DNA of 64,000 nt from an uncultured Oscillospiraceae bacterium (GTDB taxonomy: Bacteria > Bacillota > Clostridia > Oscillospirales > Acutalibacteraceae): assembly GCA_958366985.1 (NCBI GenBank), contig CATXDC010000007.1, positions 85,879-149,878 of the forward strand, read 5' to 3'. Position 1 is the stretch's first letter. Each line of letters begins with the position of its first letter. Shown piece by piece: positions 1 to 8,287 of this stretch. Under the pieces are notes generated by a model that was not told the origin of the DNA, searched no databases, and saw only the letters and a list, made by a program, of their open reading frames with translations. A program made the translations under genes and the position numbers.

Positions 1-7
1 TTATCAT

Positions 8-367
8 TTATCTTTTTCCCTCTGCGGCAAGCTTGGCCTGAAGCTTCTGCACTTCACGGCTGAGTCTTTCCACCTCCCGACGGGCAACCTCCACTTCCAT
101 ACGTGCCCTTGCGGAATCCTCAAGGTAATCCTTTATCTGTCCTCTCAGGTTATCTGCGCTCTTCTCAGCCTTTTTGTACATATCGCAGTACTCGAGAGCT
201 GTGAGCACAGCCGCCTGTGTCACTGAAATGCCTGAATTATCGTTTAAAATATCAGTTATTTTTTCATTGAGCTCATCGCCGAGAGCTGCTGTATATTCAA
301 CGCTGTCATCGGTAAGAATAGAATATTCAGACCCGCCAATAGTAAGTTTGACCTTATTCTTTTCCAT
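8..367 (-). CDS. zapA: Cell division protein ZapA
   Basis: A 119-residue cytoplasmic protein of the ZapA family, which cross-links FtsZ filaments at the division site. The N-terminal third (KVKLTIGGSEYSILTDDS) is the compact ZapA head that binds FtsZ. Residues 60-115 form a long charged coiled coil (VARREVERLSREVQ) that mediates dimerisation and tetramerisation, as known for the family. The length is slightly above the usual 90-110. The ATG is preceded by a GGGGTG ribosome site. A promoter lies about 40 bases upstream, so this is the first gene of a leftward transcript that leaves the window; in clostridia zapA is often followed by a U32 peptidase gene, which cannot be checked here. Confidence 0.85.
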   Translation of the reverse strand: MEKNKVKLTIGGSEYSILTDDSVEYTAALGDELNEKITDILNDNSGISVTQAAVLTALEYCDMYKKAEKSADNLRGQIKDYLEDSARARMEVEVARREVERLSREVQKLQAKLAAEGKR

Positions 368-407
368 TTCTGCACCCCGTTTTTTCTAAAGATGTATATA
401 CACCGTT

Positions 408-436
408 ATTATACAATATAAATCCGCCTTTATAAA
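408..436 (-). promoter_or_regulatory. Promoter for zapA
   Basis: Read on the minus strand: TTTATA, a 17-base spacer, then TATAAT preceded directly by TG. It lies 41 bases before the zapA start codon. Confidence 0.55.
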
Positions 437-554
437 GGGTTTTTTACGCTATTTTAAACGATAAAGTCCGATTTTTGTCAAAAAGCATTGACATTATGTG
501 ATATATGAACAATTGTGTAAGTACAATTTCGTTATATTACCGTTCCCTTTACTG

Positions 555-581
555 TTGAAAATACATGTTTTTTAGTATAAA
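555..581 (+). promoter_or_regulatory. Candidate promoter for glgP
   Basis: TTGAAA (555-560) and TATAAA (576-581) with a short 15-base spacer in a very AT-rich stretch. TTGACA at 488-493 is an alternative -35 but lacks a convincing -10. The exact promoter is uncertain. Confidence 0.35.
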
Positions 582-638
582 ATATATAATATCTTTTAGA
601 TAAACGCACTTTTTTACACTAACTTTTGGAGGAATTGT

Positions 639-3044
639 ATGAATTACTCATTATCTAAAGCTCAAATGTCAGAGCTTATACAGCAGAAGCTTTCACACCT
701 GTTCGGAGTTTCCGCAAAAGAGGCCAGCTACGACCAGTTCTATAAAGCTCTTGCAACAATCATAAAGGACATGATGAATACCGGCAGAAGCGAATTTGAT
801 AAAAAGGCTATAAACGGCAGCGGAAAGCACGTTTACTACCTTTGCATGGAATTCCTTATGGGCCGTTCTCTTAAAAACAACCTTTACAATTTAGGTCTTA
901 CAAAAACTGCTGAGGAGGCTCTTAAGGATTTCGGAATCACTCTGGAAAATCTATATGAGAGCGAACCCGATGCAGGTCTCGGAAACGGCGGTCTCGGCAG
1001 ACTTGCAGCCTGCTACCTTGACGGCCTTGCATCTCAGGGCTACCGTGCAACAGGATATTCAATCCTCTACGAATACGGCATTTTCAAGCAGAAAATCGTT
1101 GACGGCTGGCAGACCGAACTTCCCGACTCATGGCTTCCCGGCGGCGACATCTGGCTTGTTCCCAAAGAGGAATGTTCAATTGAAGTACGCTTCGGCGGCA
1201 GAGTAAACGACGGCTGGGACGGCTCCTATCACTATGTTGAGCACACAGACTACACCAGCGTATACGCTGTTCCCAACGATATGTATGTTTCCGGCAAGGA
1301 CGGCAAAGGCATCAGCGTTCTCAGACTCTGGCAGTCAAAGGCTCCCGGATTTGATATGAACCTTTTCAATCAGGGCGATTATATGCGTGCAATGGAACGC
1401 ACCGCCATGGCTGAGGTCATAAGCAAGGTTCTCTATCCTTCAGACAATCATCCCGAGGGAAAGAGCCTGCGTCTTCGTCAGCAGTATTTCCTTGTTTCCG
1501 CCTCTGTTCAGGACATCGTTCACCGTCATCTGCGTGAGTACGGCACAATGGATAATTTTGCCGACAAAGTTGCAATTCACGTAAACGATACACATCCCAC
1601 AATGGCTATTCCCGAGCTTATGAGAATACTCCTTGACGAGTGCGGCTATGGCTGGGATGAGGCATGGAAGGTTGTCACAAGCACTATCGCCTACACTAAC
1701 CATACAGTTATGAGCGAGGCTCTCGAGTGCTGGCCTGAAGACCTTATCCGCACAATGCTTCCGAGAATTTATCAGATTACAAAGGAAATCGACAACCGTC
1801 TGAGAAAATTCATCTGGGACAGCACAGGCAAAGCCGATGCAGTTGAGAAAATGGCAGTTATTTCAAACGGAGTTGTACGCATGGCAAACCTCTGCGTAGC
1901 TTCCTGCCACAGCGTAAACGGAGTTTCCGCTCTTCACAGTCAGATCCTCAAAGACACTGTTTTCAAAGAGTATTACTCACTTTTCCCTGCAAAGTTCAAA
2001 AACGTTACAAACGGTATTGCTCACCGCCGCTGGCTGTGTCAGTCAAATCCCCGTCTTGACTCATTCCTTTCAGAGCTTCTGGGTGCGGATTTCTCCCACG
2101 ATGCCGCCGCTCTTTCAAAGCTTGCCGCCTATAAAGACGACAAAGCCGTGCTCAAAGAGCTTGAGAAAATCAAGACAGAAAACAAAAAGGATTTCGCAAA
2201 GCTTGTCAAAAAGACAAACGGCATAGATATAGACCCCGAGTCAATTTTTGACGTTCAGGTAAAGCGTCTTCACGAGTATAAGCGTCAGAACCTCAACGCC
2301 CTCAACATCTTAGCTCAGTATCTTGCAATAAAGGCAAATCCAAACGGAAACTTTGTACCGAAAACCTACATCTTCGGCGCAAAGGCAGCTCCCGGATACT
2401 TTATGGCAAAGAAGATAATCAACCTTATCTGCTCTATTGCCGACCTTGTAAACAATGACCCCGACATCAAAGGCAGACTCAAAGTTGTATACATGGAGGA
2501 CTACAACGTAACTCTTGCTGAAAAGCTTATGCCGGCAGCAGATATAAGCGAGCAGATTTCCCTTGCGGGAACTGAGGCAAGCGGTACAGGAAACATGAAG
2601 CTTATGCTCAACGGCGCAATTACTCTGGGAACTCTCGACGGAGCAAACGTTGAGATTCACGAAGCTGTGGGCGACGAGAACATCTTCCTTTTCGGCATGA
2701 CAACACCGGAAGTACAGGAGCTCAAGCGCATGGGCTATCATCCCGACCAGTATTATCACAACAATCCTGAGCTTCACAGGATTCTTGATATGATTAACTC
2801 CGACATTGCAGGCAAGGCTTTCCGTGAAGTAGGTTTTGCGCTTATCAACAGCGATCCCTACATGGCTCTTGCCGATTACTCCGATTATCGCCGTGTTCAG
2901 GAGCACATTTCCGAGGTCTGGAAGGACAGAGAAACCTGGAACAGAATGTCCCTTATGAACATTGCAGGAGCAGGCAGATTTGCAGCAGACAGAGCTGTTA
3001 AGGAGTATGCAGACAACATCTGGTTTACCTCTCCCGTAGAATAA
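639..3044 (+). CDS. glgP: Glycogen/alpha-glucan phosphorylase
   Basis: An 801-residue GT35 phosphorylase that releases glucose 1-phosphate from the non-reducing ends of glycogen or maltodextrin. Family blocks are plain: EPDAGLGNGGLGRLAACYLD near residue 107, the HVNDTHPTMAIPELMR block near 315, and the pyridoxal-phosphate site GTGNMKLMLNGA with the cofactor lysine at residue 654. Length matches bacterial glycogen phosphorylases. The ATG follows a clean GGAGGAATTGT site. The GH13 gene downstream could cut branches or linear glucans that the phosphorylase leaves, so the pair looks like a storage-glucan degradation unit. I cannot distinguish glycogen from maltodextrin preference from the sequence. 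Confidence 0.96.
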   Translation: MNYSLSKAQMSELIQQKLSHLFGVSAKEASYDQFYKALATIIKDMMNTGRSEFDKKAINGSGKHVYYLCMEFLMGRSLKNNLYNLGLTKTAEEALKDFGITLENLYESEPDAGLGNGGLGRLAACYLDGLASQGYRATGYSILYEYGIFKQKIVDGWQTELPDSWLPGGDIWLVPKEECSIEVRFGGRVNDGWDGSYHYVEHTDYTSVYAVPNDMYVSGKDGKGISVLRLWQSKAPGFDMNLFNQGDYMRAMERTAMAEVISKVLYPSDNHPEGKSLRLRQQYFLVSASVQDIVHRHLREYGTMDNFADKVAIHVNDTHPTMAIPELMRILLDECGYGWDEAWKVVTSTIAYTNHTVMSEALECWPEDLIRTMLPRIYQITKEIDNRLRKFIWDSTGKADAVEKMAVISNGVVRMANLCVASCHSVNGVSALHSQILKDTVFKEYYSLFPAKFKNVTNGIAHRRWLCQSNPRLDSFLSELLGADFSHDAAALSKLAAYKDDKAVLKELEKIKTENKKDFAKLVKKTNGIDIDPESIFDVQVKRLHEYKRQNLNALNILAQYLAIKANPNGNFVPKTYIFGAKAAPGYFMAKKIINLICSIADLVNNDPDIKGRLKVVYMEDYNVTLAEKLMPAADISEQISLAGTEASGTGNMKLMLNGAITLGTLDGANVEIHEAVGDENIFLFGMTTPEVQELKRMGYHPDQYYHNNPELHRILDMINSDIAGKAFREVGFALINSDPYMALADYSDYRRVQEHISEVWKDRETWNRMSLMNIAGAGRFAADRAVKEYADNIWFTSPVE

Positions 3045-3080
3045 TAATAAACATGATTTAAGTTTACAAAATCTGCACCA

Positions 3081-3109
3081 CTGACATAAATGCGGATTTA
3101 TGGTAAAAT
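3081..3109 (+). promoter_or_regulatory. Promoter for the GH13 gene
   Basis: CTGACA, a 17-base spacer, and TAAAAT with an extended TGG before the -10. Predicted initiation near 3116 would put the hairpin at 3121-3146 at the extreme 5' end of the GH13 transcript. Confidence 0.65.
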
Positions 3110-3120
3110 AAAAATCAACC

Positions 3121-3154
3121 GGGGCGAAGCTTCACGGCTTGGCCCCTTATTTTT
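3121..3154 (+). terminator. Terminator of glgP or 5' attenuator of the GH13 gene
   Basis: Stem GGGGCGAAGC / GCTTGGCCCC with one mismatch and a 6-base loop, then TTATTTTT. It ends seven bases before the GH13 ribosome site (AGGTGA, 3161-3166) and lies just downstream of a good promoter, so it may act on both transcripts. Confidence 0.7.
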
Positions 3155-3171
3155 GATAACAGGTGATTTCA

Positions 3172-5079
3172 ATGAGCAATATCCCCTTTAATTCCCGTGA
3201 TATAAAATATAAATATCCTTTCGGAGCTTTAAGCTGCGGCACAGAAGTAACGCTGAGGATAAATCTTCCCAGATACTTTCAGTGCAGCTATGCATTTCTT
3301 GTTATCCACCGTGACGACCTGTATCAGCCCCACTGTATCCAAATGGAGTGGAACGGCATGGACGGCGACGACCACGAGTGGTGGAAAATAGTCTACACTC
3401 TTCCCGAAACCCCCGGCCTTTACTGGTATCACTTTGAATATGAAACGCCCTATGGCAGAAGCTGTATCTTCAACAGCGGAAACGGAATAGGACGAATCGG
3501 CGGAGTAAGCGCAGATTTTCAGCTCACCGTTTATTCAAAGGATTTTACCGTTCCCCAATGGCTTCAGGGCGGGATTATCTATCAGATTTTCCCCGACAGA
3601 TTTGCAAAATCAGTAACTCCTAAAAAGGATGTGCCCTCAGACAGAATTATCCGTGAAACATGGGGCGAGGAGCCTTACTGGAAGCCCAATGAACAGGGTA
3701 AAATTTTAAATAATGACTTTTTCGGCGGCGACCTAAAGGGAATAGAAGAGCATCTTTACAGACTAAAAGAACTGGGAGTCACCTGCCTTTATCTCAATCC
3801 CATTTTCAGAGCCTACTCAAATCACCGCTATGATACGGGAGATTATTCTCAGATCGATCCACTCCTCGGAAGTGAAGAGGACTTTAAAAGTCTGTGCAAG
3901 GCCGCGGAGAAGCTGGGCATAAAAGTAATTCTCGACGGAGTTTTCAGCCACACGGGAGACGACAGCATTTATTTCAACAAATACGGTCACTACGGTGAAA
4001 GCGGAGCCTACCGTGACAAAAACAGCCCCTATTATCAGTGGTACAAGTTTAGATTTTGGCCTGATGACTACCAGTCCTGGTGGGGAATTGAAACTCTTCC
4101 GGAAGTAAAAGAGGACTGCCCTGAATTTATAGATTTCATAACAGGAGAAAACGGCATTGTCCGCAAATGGCTCAGACTCGGAGCTTCCGGCTGGCGTCTT
4201 GATGTTGCTGACGAGCTGCCTGACGTATTCCTTGATTCACTGCGAAAAGCCGCAAAGGAAGAAAAAAGCGACGCTTTGGTTTTAGGCGAAGTATGGGAGG
4301 ACGCTTCAAATAAATATGCGTATTCCAGCCGCAGACGTTATCTTTTGGGAAAACAGCTTGACAGCGTTATGAACTATCCCTTTGCGGGAGCCATACTCCA
4401 TTATCTGAGAAGCGGCAATGCAGATTACTTTGCCCAGTCAATTATGACAATTCTCGAAAACTATCCCCCTCAGGTTATAAACATCCTCATGAACCACATC
4501 GGTACTCACGACACTGTAAGAGCAATTACCCTCCTTGCGGGAGAACAGTGCCGTGGCGGTGACAGACAGTGGCAAAGCGGCAGAAAGCTATCTGAGCTCC
4601 AGTATGAACAGGGTATACGCCTTATGAAAATGGCATCGGCAATTCAGTATACACTCCCCGGCGTTCCGTCCCTTTATTACGGCGACGAAGCGGGAATGGA
4701 AGGCTATCAGGACCCCTTTAACAGAGGATGCTACCCATGGGGAAAAGAAAACAAGGAGCTTCTTAACTGGTATAAGCTTTTAGGCAGAATAAGGAACGCA
4801 TGTCCCGCTCTTAAAGACGGAAATTTTGAATCCATTTCATCGGGCAACAAATGCGTTGCTTTCTCGAGAGAAAAAGGCGAGGACGGAATACTCACCATCA
4901 TTAACCGCAACGACTATACCCTTAACTTTATTTTCCCGCCCCAGTGGCAGTGCAGCGAATGTCTTACGGGAATTGAAGCGCAATATAACTACATTGACAT
5001 GCCGCCTATGAGTGCAGCGATTTTGGGAAAAGGTCAGTGGGTTGAAGATCTTATAGAGGAGCTTTGCTCGGAAAAATAA
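3172..5079 (+). CDS. GH13 alpha-glucan hydrolase (neopullulanase/maltogenic-amylase type)
   Basis: A 635-residue protein without a signal peptide, so a cytoplasmic alpha-1,4/1,6-glucan hydrolase. An N-terminal beta-sandwich of about 120 residues is followed by the TIM barrel beginning at IIYQIFPDRFAKS. The catalytic set is intact: nucleophile Asp344 in GWRLDVADE, acid/base Glu373 in LGEVWED, and transition-state Asp447 in NHIGTHDT. A C-terminal beta domain closes the protein. ATG 3172 is preferred over GTG 3163 because AGGTGA at 3161-3166 is correctly spaced only for the former. It follows glgP and probably supplies linear maltodextrins to it. Exact substrate (pullulan, cyclodextrin, maltodextrin) cannot be read from sequence. 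Confidence 0.9.
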   Translation: MSNIPFNSRDIKYKYPFGALSCGTEVTLRINLPRYFQCSYAFLVIHRDDLYQPHCIQMEWNGMDGDDHEWWKIVYTLPETPGLYWYHFEYETPYGRSCIFNSGNGIGRIGGVSADFQLTVYSKDFTVPQWLQGGIIYQIFPDRFAKSVTPKKDVPSDRIIRETWGEEPYWKPNEQGKILNNDFFGGDLKGIEEHLYRLKELGVTCLYLNPIFRAYSNHRYDTGDYSQIDPLLGSEEDFKSLCKAAEKLGIKVILDGVFSHTGDDSIYFNKYGHYGESGAYRDKNSPYYQWYKFRFWPDDYQSWWGIETLPEVKEDCPEFIDFITGENGIVRKWLRLGASGWRLDVADELPDVFLDSLRKAAKEEKSDALVLGEVWEDASNKYAYSSRRRYLLGKQLDSVMNYPFAGAILHYLRSGNADYFAQSIMTILENYPPQVINILMNHIGTHDTVRAITLLAGEQCRGGDRQWQSGRKLSELQYEQGIRLMKMASAIQYTLPGVPSLYYGDEAGMEGYQDPFNRGCYPWGKENKELLNWYKLLGRIRNACPALKDGNFESISSGNKCVAFSREKGEDGILTIINRNDYTLNFIFPPQWQCSECLTGIEAQYNYIDMPPMSAAILGKGQWVEDLIEELCSEK

Positions 5080-5101
5080 AATTGGAAAGAAGTGTATCAT
5101 T

Positions 5102-5527
5102 ATGAAAACTTCAGTAAGAAAAAATATTTCTGATTTACAGTACAGCCTTCACGATATGCGTGTAACTTCCATAAATTTTTCAAATGATACACTTATATTG
5201 GAGTTTCCCTTTGGAATTGTCTCCACAGAGAAACCGTGCAGGCAGACAGATGGAAGAGCTTTTGTAAAATTCGGAAACGTTGATCCTGATTTTTCTTATG
5301 TTTACATTATGAATTTCTGCGGAAATACAGGCTCTTTTACCGGAGAAAAACTTTCCCTAAAGGAATTTATTTCAGATTTTTCCGACAAGTCCTTTGAAGT
5401 AATAGATGAAACTTATGGATATAATCTTTCAAAATTTTCCGGTTTCCTTTCAATAGATACAGATATCAGGGAATGTATTATAGAAATATATCATCTGGGA
5501 AATATGGAATATATAATAGAAGAGTGA
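5102..5527 (+). CDS. Uncharacterised 141-residue cytoplasmic protein
   Basis: I do not recognise this family. The protein has no signal peptide or membrane segment. It is rich in alternating hydrophobic/polar stretches (SINFSNDTLILEFPFG, ECIIEIYHLGNMEYIIEE), which suggests a mainly beta fold. The ATG lies 22 bases after the GH13 stop, downstream of GGAAAGAAGTG, so it is probably cotranscribed with the GH13 gene. Codon use is more AT-rich than in the neighbours. Such isolated small proteins are sometimes immunity-type or single-domain accessory proteins, but nothing here proves that. Confidence 0.7.
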   Translation: MKTSVRKNISDLQYSLHDMRVTSINFSNDTLILEFPFGIVSTEKPCRQTDGRAFVKFGNVDPDFSYVYIMNFCGNTGSFTGEKLSLKEFISDFSDKSFEVIDETYGYNLSKFSGFLSIDTDIRECIIEIYHLGNMEYIIEE

Positions 5528-5555
5528 TTTTAAGAAAAATAAAAAATTTTCATTT

Positions 5556-5594
5556 GTTACCCAAGGTAACCTATTGCTTGTTACCTTGGGTAAT
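5556..5594. promoter_or_regulatory. Double palindromic operator upstream of the MerR gene
   Basis: Two copies of GTTACC-N3-GGTAA(C/T) at 5556-5570 and 5580-5594, separated by 9 bases. Each is a dyad, and the two are also inverted relative to each other, so the pair can form a 14-15 bp stem with a 9-base loop. No T-tract follows. Position and symmetry suggest autoregulatory binding by the MerR protein that starts at 5626. Confidence 0.6.
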
Positions 5595-5625
5595 GTGCTA
5601 TGTTGACCTCAAGGAGGTGAAATCT

Positions 5626-6360
5626 ATGTCAAAATATTCAAGCGGAGAGATTGCCGCACTGTGTAATGTATCGGTTCGCACTGTGCAGTACTACGACCGT
5701 CAGAATCTTTTCAAGCCCTCAGAAATCTCGGAGGGAGGCAGAAGACTTTATTCTGAGGAAGATGTAAAAAAGCTGAGGCTTATATGTATGTTCCGCTCTC
5801 TCGGGCTTTCTCTGAGCTGTATTAAAGAAATTGTGGAAAACGGCAATGGGAACGAAATCCTTTTAGCTCTTTTGGAGGAACAGGAGATTAGGCTCAGCGG
5901 AGAGATATCCGAACTGCAAAAACAAAAGGATGCAGTTGAATCGGTTAAAAGGGATATTAAAGAGTGCGGTTTTCTCACTGTCAATTCATCACAGGACATA
6001 GAGCACAGAATGAAAAGCAAAAAGACTTTAGGTAAGGTACACGGCATAATGCTGGCAGTAGGCATTATTATGGACATTCTTGAAATAATCGGTCTTATTC
6101 ACTGGATAAGAACAGGAGATTTTCTGCCCTTTATTCTGCTTCTGCCGTTCATTATAGCCATGGGAATAGCCATTACCGCCATGTACTATAAGGCAACATC
6201 CTATATCTGCCCACACTGCAAAACTGTATTTAAACCGAAGCTTAAATATTTTCTCTTCTCAGACCATACTCCCAAAACACGAAAACTCACATGTCCCCAC
6301 TGCGGAAAGAAAGATTTTTGTGTAGAGACAAGTTCAAAAATCGCAAATTCAGAAAAGTAA
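5626..6360 (+). CDS. MerR-family regulator with two membrane helices and a C-terminal zinc ribbon
   Basis: A 244-residue protein. Residues 1-70 are a MerR winged helix-turn-helix (YSSGEIAALCNVSVRTVQYYD, then GGRRLYSEED). Residues 80-115 are the usual dimerisation coiled coil. Two hydrophobic segments follow (about 140-160 and 167-187), and the tail has paired CPHC motifs (YICPHC and LTCPHCGKK) typical of a zinc ribbon. MerR proteins normally end in a soluble effector domain, so tethering to the membrane is unusual. ATG 5626 follows a perfect AAGGAGGTG; the open frame reaches back to 5473, but that extension overlaps the previous gene and has no ribosome site. A double palindrome lies upstream. 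The effector is unknown. Confidence 0.85.
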   Translation: MSKYSSGEIAALCNVSVRTVQYYDRQNLFKPSEISEGGRRLYSEEDVKKLRLICMFRSLGLSLSCIKEIVENGNGNEILLALLEEQEIRLSGEISELQKQKDAVESVKRDIKECGFLTVNSSQDIEHRMKSKKTLGKVHGIMLAVGIIMDILEIIGLIHWIRTGDFLPFILLLPFIIAMGIAITAMYYKATSYICPHCKTVFKPKLKYFLFSDHTPKTRKLTCPHCGKKDFCVETSSKIANSEK

Positions 6361-6370
6361 ACTGAGAAAT

Positions 6371-6426
6371 AAAACACCAGTTCCCCTGCCGGATAAAATC
6401 CAAAGCAGGGGAACTGGTGTTTGTTT
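6371..6426. terminator. Bidirectional terminator
   Basis: A 17-bp perfect stem (AACACCAGTTCCCCTGC and its complement) with a 15-base loop, flanked by A-rich and T-rich runs, between convergent genes. Confidence 0.85.
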
Positions 6427-6446
6427 GAAGGTAATTATAATTGGGT

Positions 6447-7220
6447 TTAAATATTGGGCATGTTGGCGCTGGGCATCATAAGGATTTTACCTGTGCCTCT
6501 GTAAACGTTTACAAGGCCCTCACCGGAAGCCGCTGAACCGATAAGGGTTTTACCTGAACGCTCAACGGTGAAATTAAGTCCTGCGCTCCACGCAAGAGCA
6601 AGATTTCCGTCAATCTTCACTACATCGTTTTCAAGGGTTATCTCGATAAGCTCATCTTTTGGACAGTCGGATTCAATACAGAATATTCCGTTTCCATTAA
6701 GGCTGAGATTGAAAAGTCCCTCATTTCCCGCAGCAGCCGATGAAAGATTATTTCTCATAACTGTTTTATGCTTGAGGTTTGAATCACAGGCAAGGAAAAG
6801 TCCGTCATCAAGAACTACGCTTCCGCCCCATTCGGCAGTATCGAGAAGAATAAGATGTTTGTATGTAGGCTCAAGAACCAATGTGCCGTTGCCTTTGTAT
6901 TCCGGCTTTATAGCTGATTCCTTGGTAACAGCTCCTCTGAACGCCTTTGACAGCAAATCTCCTGCGCTTTTGATTCCCGTGGTTGCGTTTACATTTCCCA
7001 CTGACCACTGCATTGCTCCCGCCTGTACGGTAACACTTGCAACAGATACATTACAGATAAGCTGACGCTTTCTGATGTTCATCTTTGAAGAATAGTAAGC
7101 TGTTACGGCGCCTCTTGGCATGACACTCAGATCACGCTGCCACTCTGCAATGGCAAATGGCCCCTTCTGGTCGATGATCTTAACATCATCGTTATCCGTA
7201 AAATTTGAAATTCTGTACAT
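6447..7220 (-). CDS. AIM24 family protein
   Basis: A 257-residue soluble protein of the AIM24 family, named after a yeast mitochondrial protein; bacterial members have no settled biochemical role. Features are the repeating beta-strand pattern, AMQWSVGNVNATTG, YKGNGTLVLEPTYKHLILLD and the terminal GEGLVNVYRGTGKILMMP. The whole is a double-stranded beta-helix, trimeric in known structures. The ATG follows AAAGGAATG. It is leftward and followed after 33 bases, further upstream on the minus strand, by an EEP-family gene, so both may share a transcript. Confidence 0.8.
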   Translation of the reverse strand: MYRISNFTDNDDVKIIDQKGPFAIAEWQRDLSVMPRGAVTAYYSSKMNIRKRQLICNVSVASVTVQAGAMQWSVGNVNATTGIKSAGDLLSKAFRGAVTKESAIKPEYKGNGTLVLEPTYKHLILLDTAEWGGSVVLDDGLFLACDSNLKHKTVMRNNLSSAAAGNEGLFNLSLNGNGIFCIESDCPKDELIEITLENDVVKIDGNLALAWSAGLNFTVERSGKTLIGSAASGEGLVNVYRGTGKILMMPSANMPNI

Positions 7221-7253
7221 TTAAATCATTCCTTTCAAGAATATATATTAAAT

Positions 7254-8165
7254 TTATTTTAAATTAAGACTTACAGACAGCGGAAAATGATCGCTGGGAT
7301 AAACTCCGTCATATGTGGTCTGTACTACTTTATATTCGTTTACCGTAAAGCCGGTTTTGGAAACCATTACATAATCTATGCAGTCTCTGTCGAGAGCCTT
7401 TCCCCAGTTTTGATAAGTTGCACTGGTCATTGTCTTTTCCGTCAGATATTTTACATCGTCAAAGCTTTCCCGTGCGCTGGTATAAGTTGCCGAATCTTCC
7501 TCGGCGTTTAAATCTCCCATAAGTATGGACGGCATACCGCCGAACTGTTCAATTTTATCAAGGACAACTTTTATTCCGTTAATGCGTGCTTTATCGCTCA
7601 CATGGTCAAGATGTGTATTGAACAGCGCAAATTCCTTTCCGCTGTCATTTTCTTTTAAGATAACATAACTGCAAATACGGTAGCAGGCTGCGCCCCAGTC
7701 CTTGCTCATTTCATCAGGGGTTTCAGAAAGCCAGAATGAACCTTTATCCACTAAGGTATATAAATCCTTTCTGTAAAAAACCGGGCATCCTTCGGCATTT
7801 ACGAACTTATCACGGTAAGTGATTACAGAATCATATTCGGGAAGAGATTCACACAGATAGGGATACTGGTATTTTGTACACTCCTGAAAACCGATAATCC
7901 CCGGATACTCTGACTGAATGTTTTTCATAACGAGATCGGCACGGTAGAACCAGCTTTTCTTTCCTAAATCCGTGGGATTTATGCACCTGAGATTACAGCT
8001 CATAACACGGATTTCACCGTCTTTAAGCTCTCTGTCGGAAGTGACAACTTCCATTTTGGAAGATTTGTAATGAGGATAGTAGAACATAAATGCACCTGAG
8101 AAACTCAAAACAGCGACCAATAATATGCAAATTACGCTTATTGTAATTTTAACAGATTTTTTCAT
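7254..8165 (-). CDS. Membrane-anchored endonuclease/exonuclease/phosphatase (EEP) family protein
   Basis: A 303-residue protein with one N-terminal hydrophobic anchor (residues 5-29) and an extracytoplasmic EEP domain. The metal-dependent phosphodiesterase motifs are all visible: RVMSCNLR, GFQECTKYQ, FNTHLDHVS, LMGDLNAEEDS, and the terminal catalytic histidine in YPSDHFPLS. Family members cleave nucleic acids, phosphoinositides or sphingomyelin; the extracellular position argues for a nuclease or phospholipid phosphodiesterase, which cannot be separated here. ATG 8165 is chosen because GAGGGGTGAT precedes it; the frame continues ten codons further without a ribosome site. A paralogue lies at 47860-48816. 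Confidence 0.85.
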   Translation of the reverse strand: MKKSVKITISVICILLVAVLSFSGAFMFYYPHYKSSKMEVVTSDRELKDGEIRVMSCNLRCINPTDLGKKSWFYRADLVMKNIQSEYPGIIGFQECTKYQYPYLCESLPEYDSVITYRDKFVNAEGCPVFYRKDLYTLVDKGSFWLSETPDEMSKDWGAACYRICSYVILKENDSGKEFALFNTHLDHVSDKARINGIKVVLDKIEQFGGMPSILMGDLNAEEDSATYTSARESFDDVKYLTEKTMTSATYQNWGKALDRDCIDYVMVSKTGFTVNEYKVVQTTYDGVYPSDHFPLSVSLNLK

Positions 8166-8236
8166 ATTATCACCCCTCTTTTGAGTATATATCACAATTC
8201 TCCCAAAAGGTCAACGGATTTAAAGAAATTTACTTC

Positions 8237-8266
8237 AAAAAATTAAGGACGGCTTTTGCCGTCCTT
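8237..8266 (-). terminator. Terminator of the arginine operon
   Basis: On the minus strand: AAGGACGGC, TTTT-complement loop AAAA, GCCGTCCTT, then AATTTTTTG. It lies 22 bases beyond the argF stop. Confidence 0.85.
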
Positions 8267-8287
8267 TAGGATTTATATAAACTATTC

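Noticed and set aside
2310..2906. 198-codon minus-strand frame inside glgP
   Set aside because: Antisense to the conserved PLP-binding part of glgP; no promoter or ribosome site.
5606..5618. ACCTC-AAG-GAGGT palindrome before the MerR start as an operator
   Set aside because: It consists mainly of the ribosome site itself; the palindromes at 5556-5594 are the better operator candidate.
5473..5625. Upstream extension of the MerR frame
   Set aside because: Overlaps the preceding gene and the palindromic operator and has no ribosome site; the ATG at 5626 follows a perfect AAGGAGGTG.
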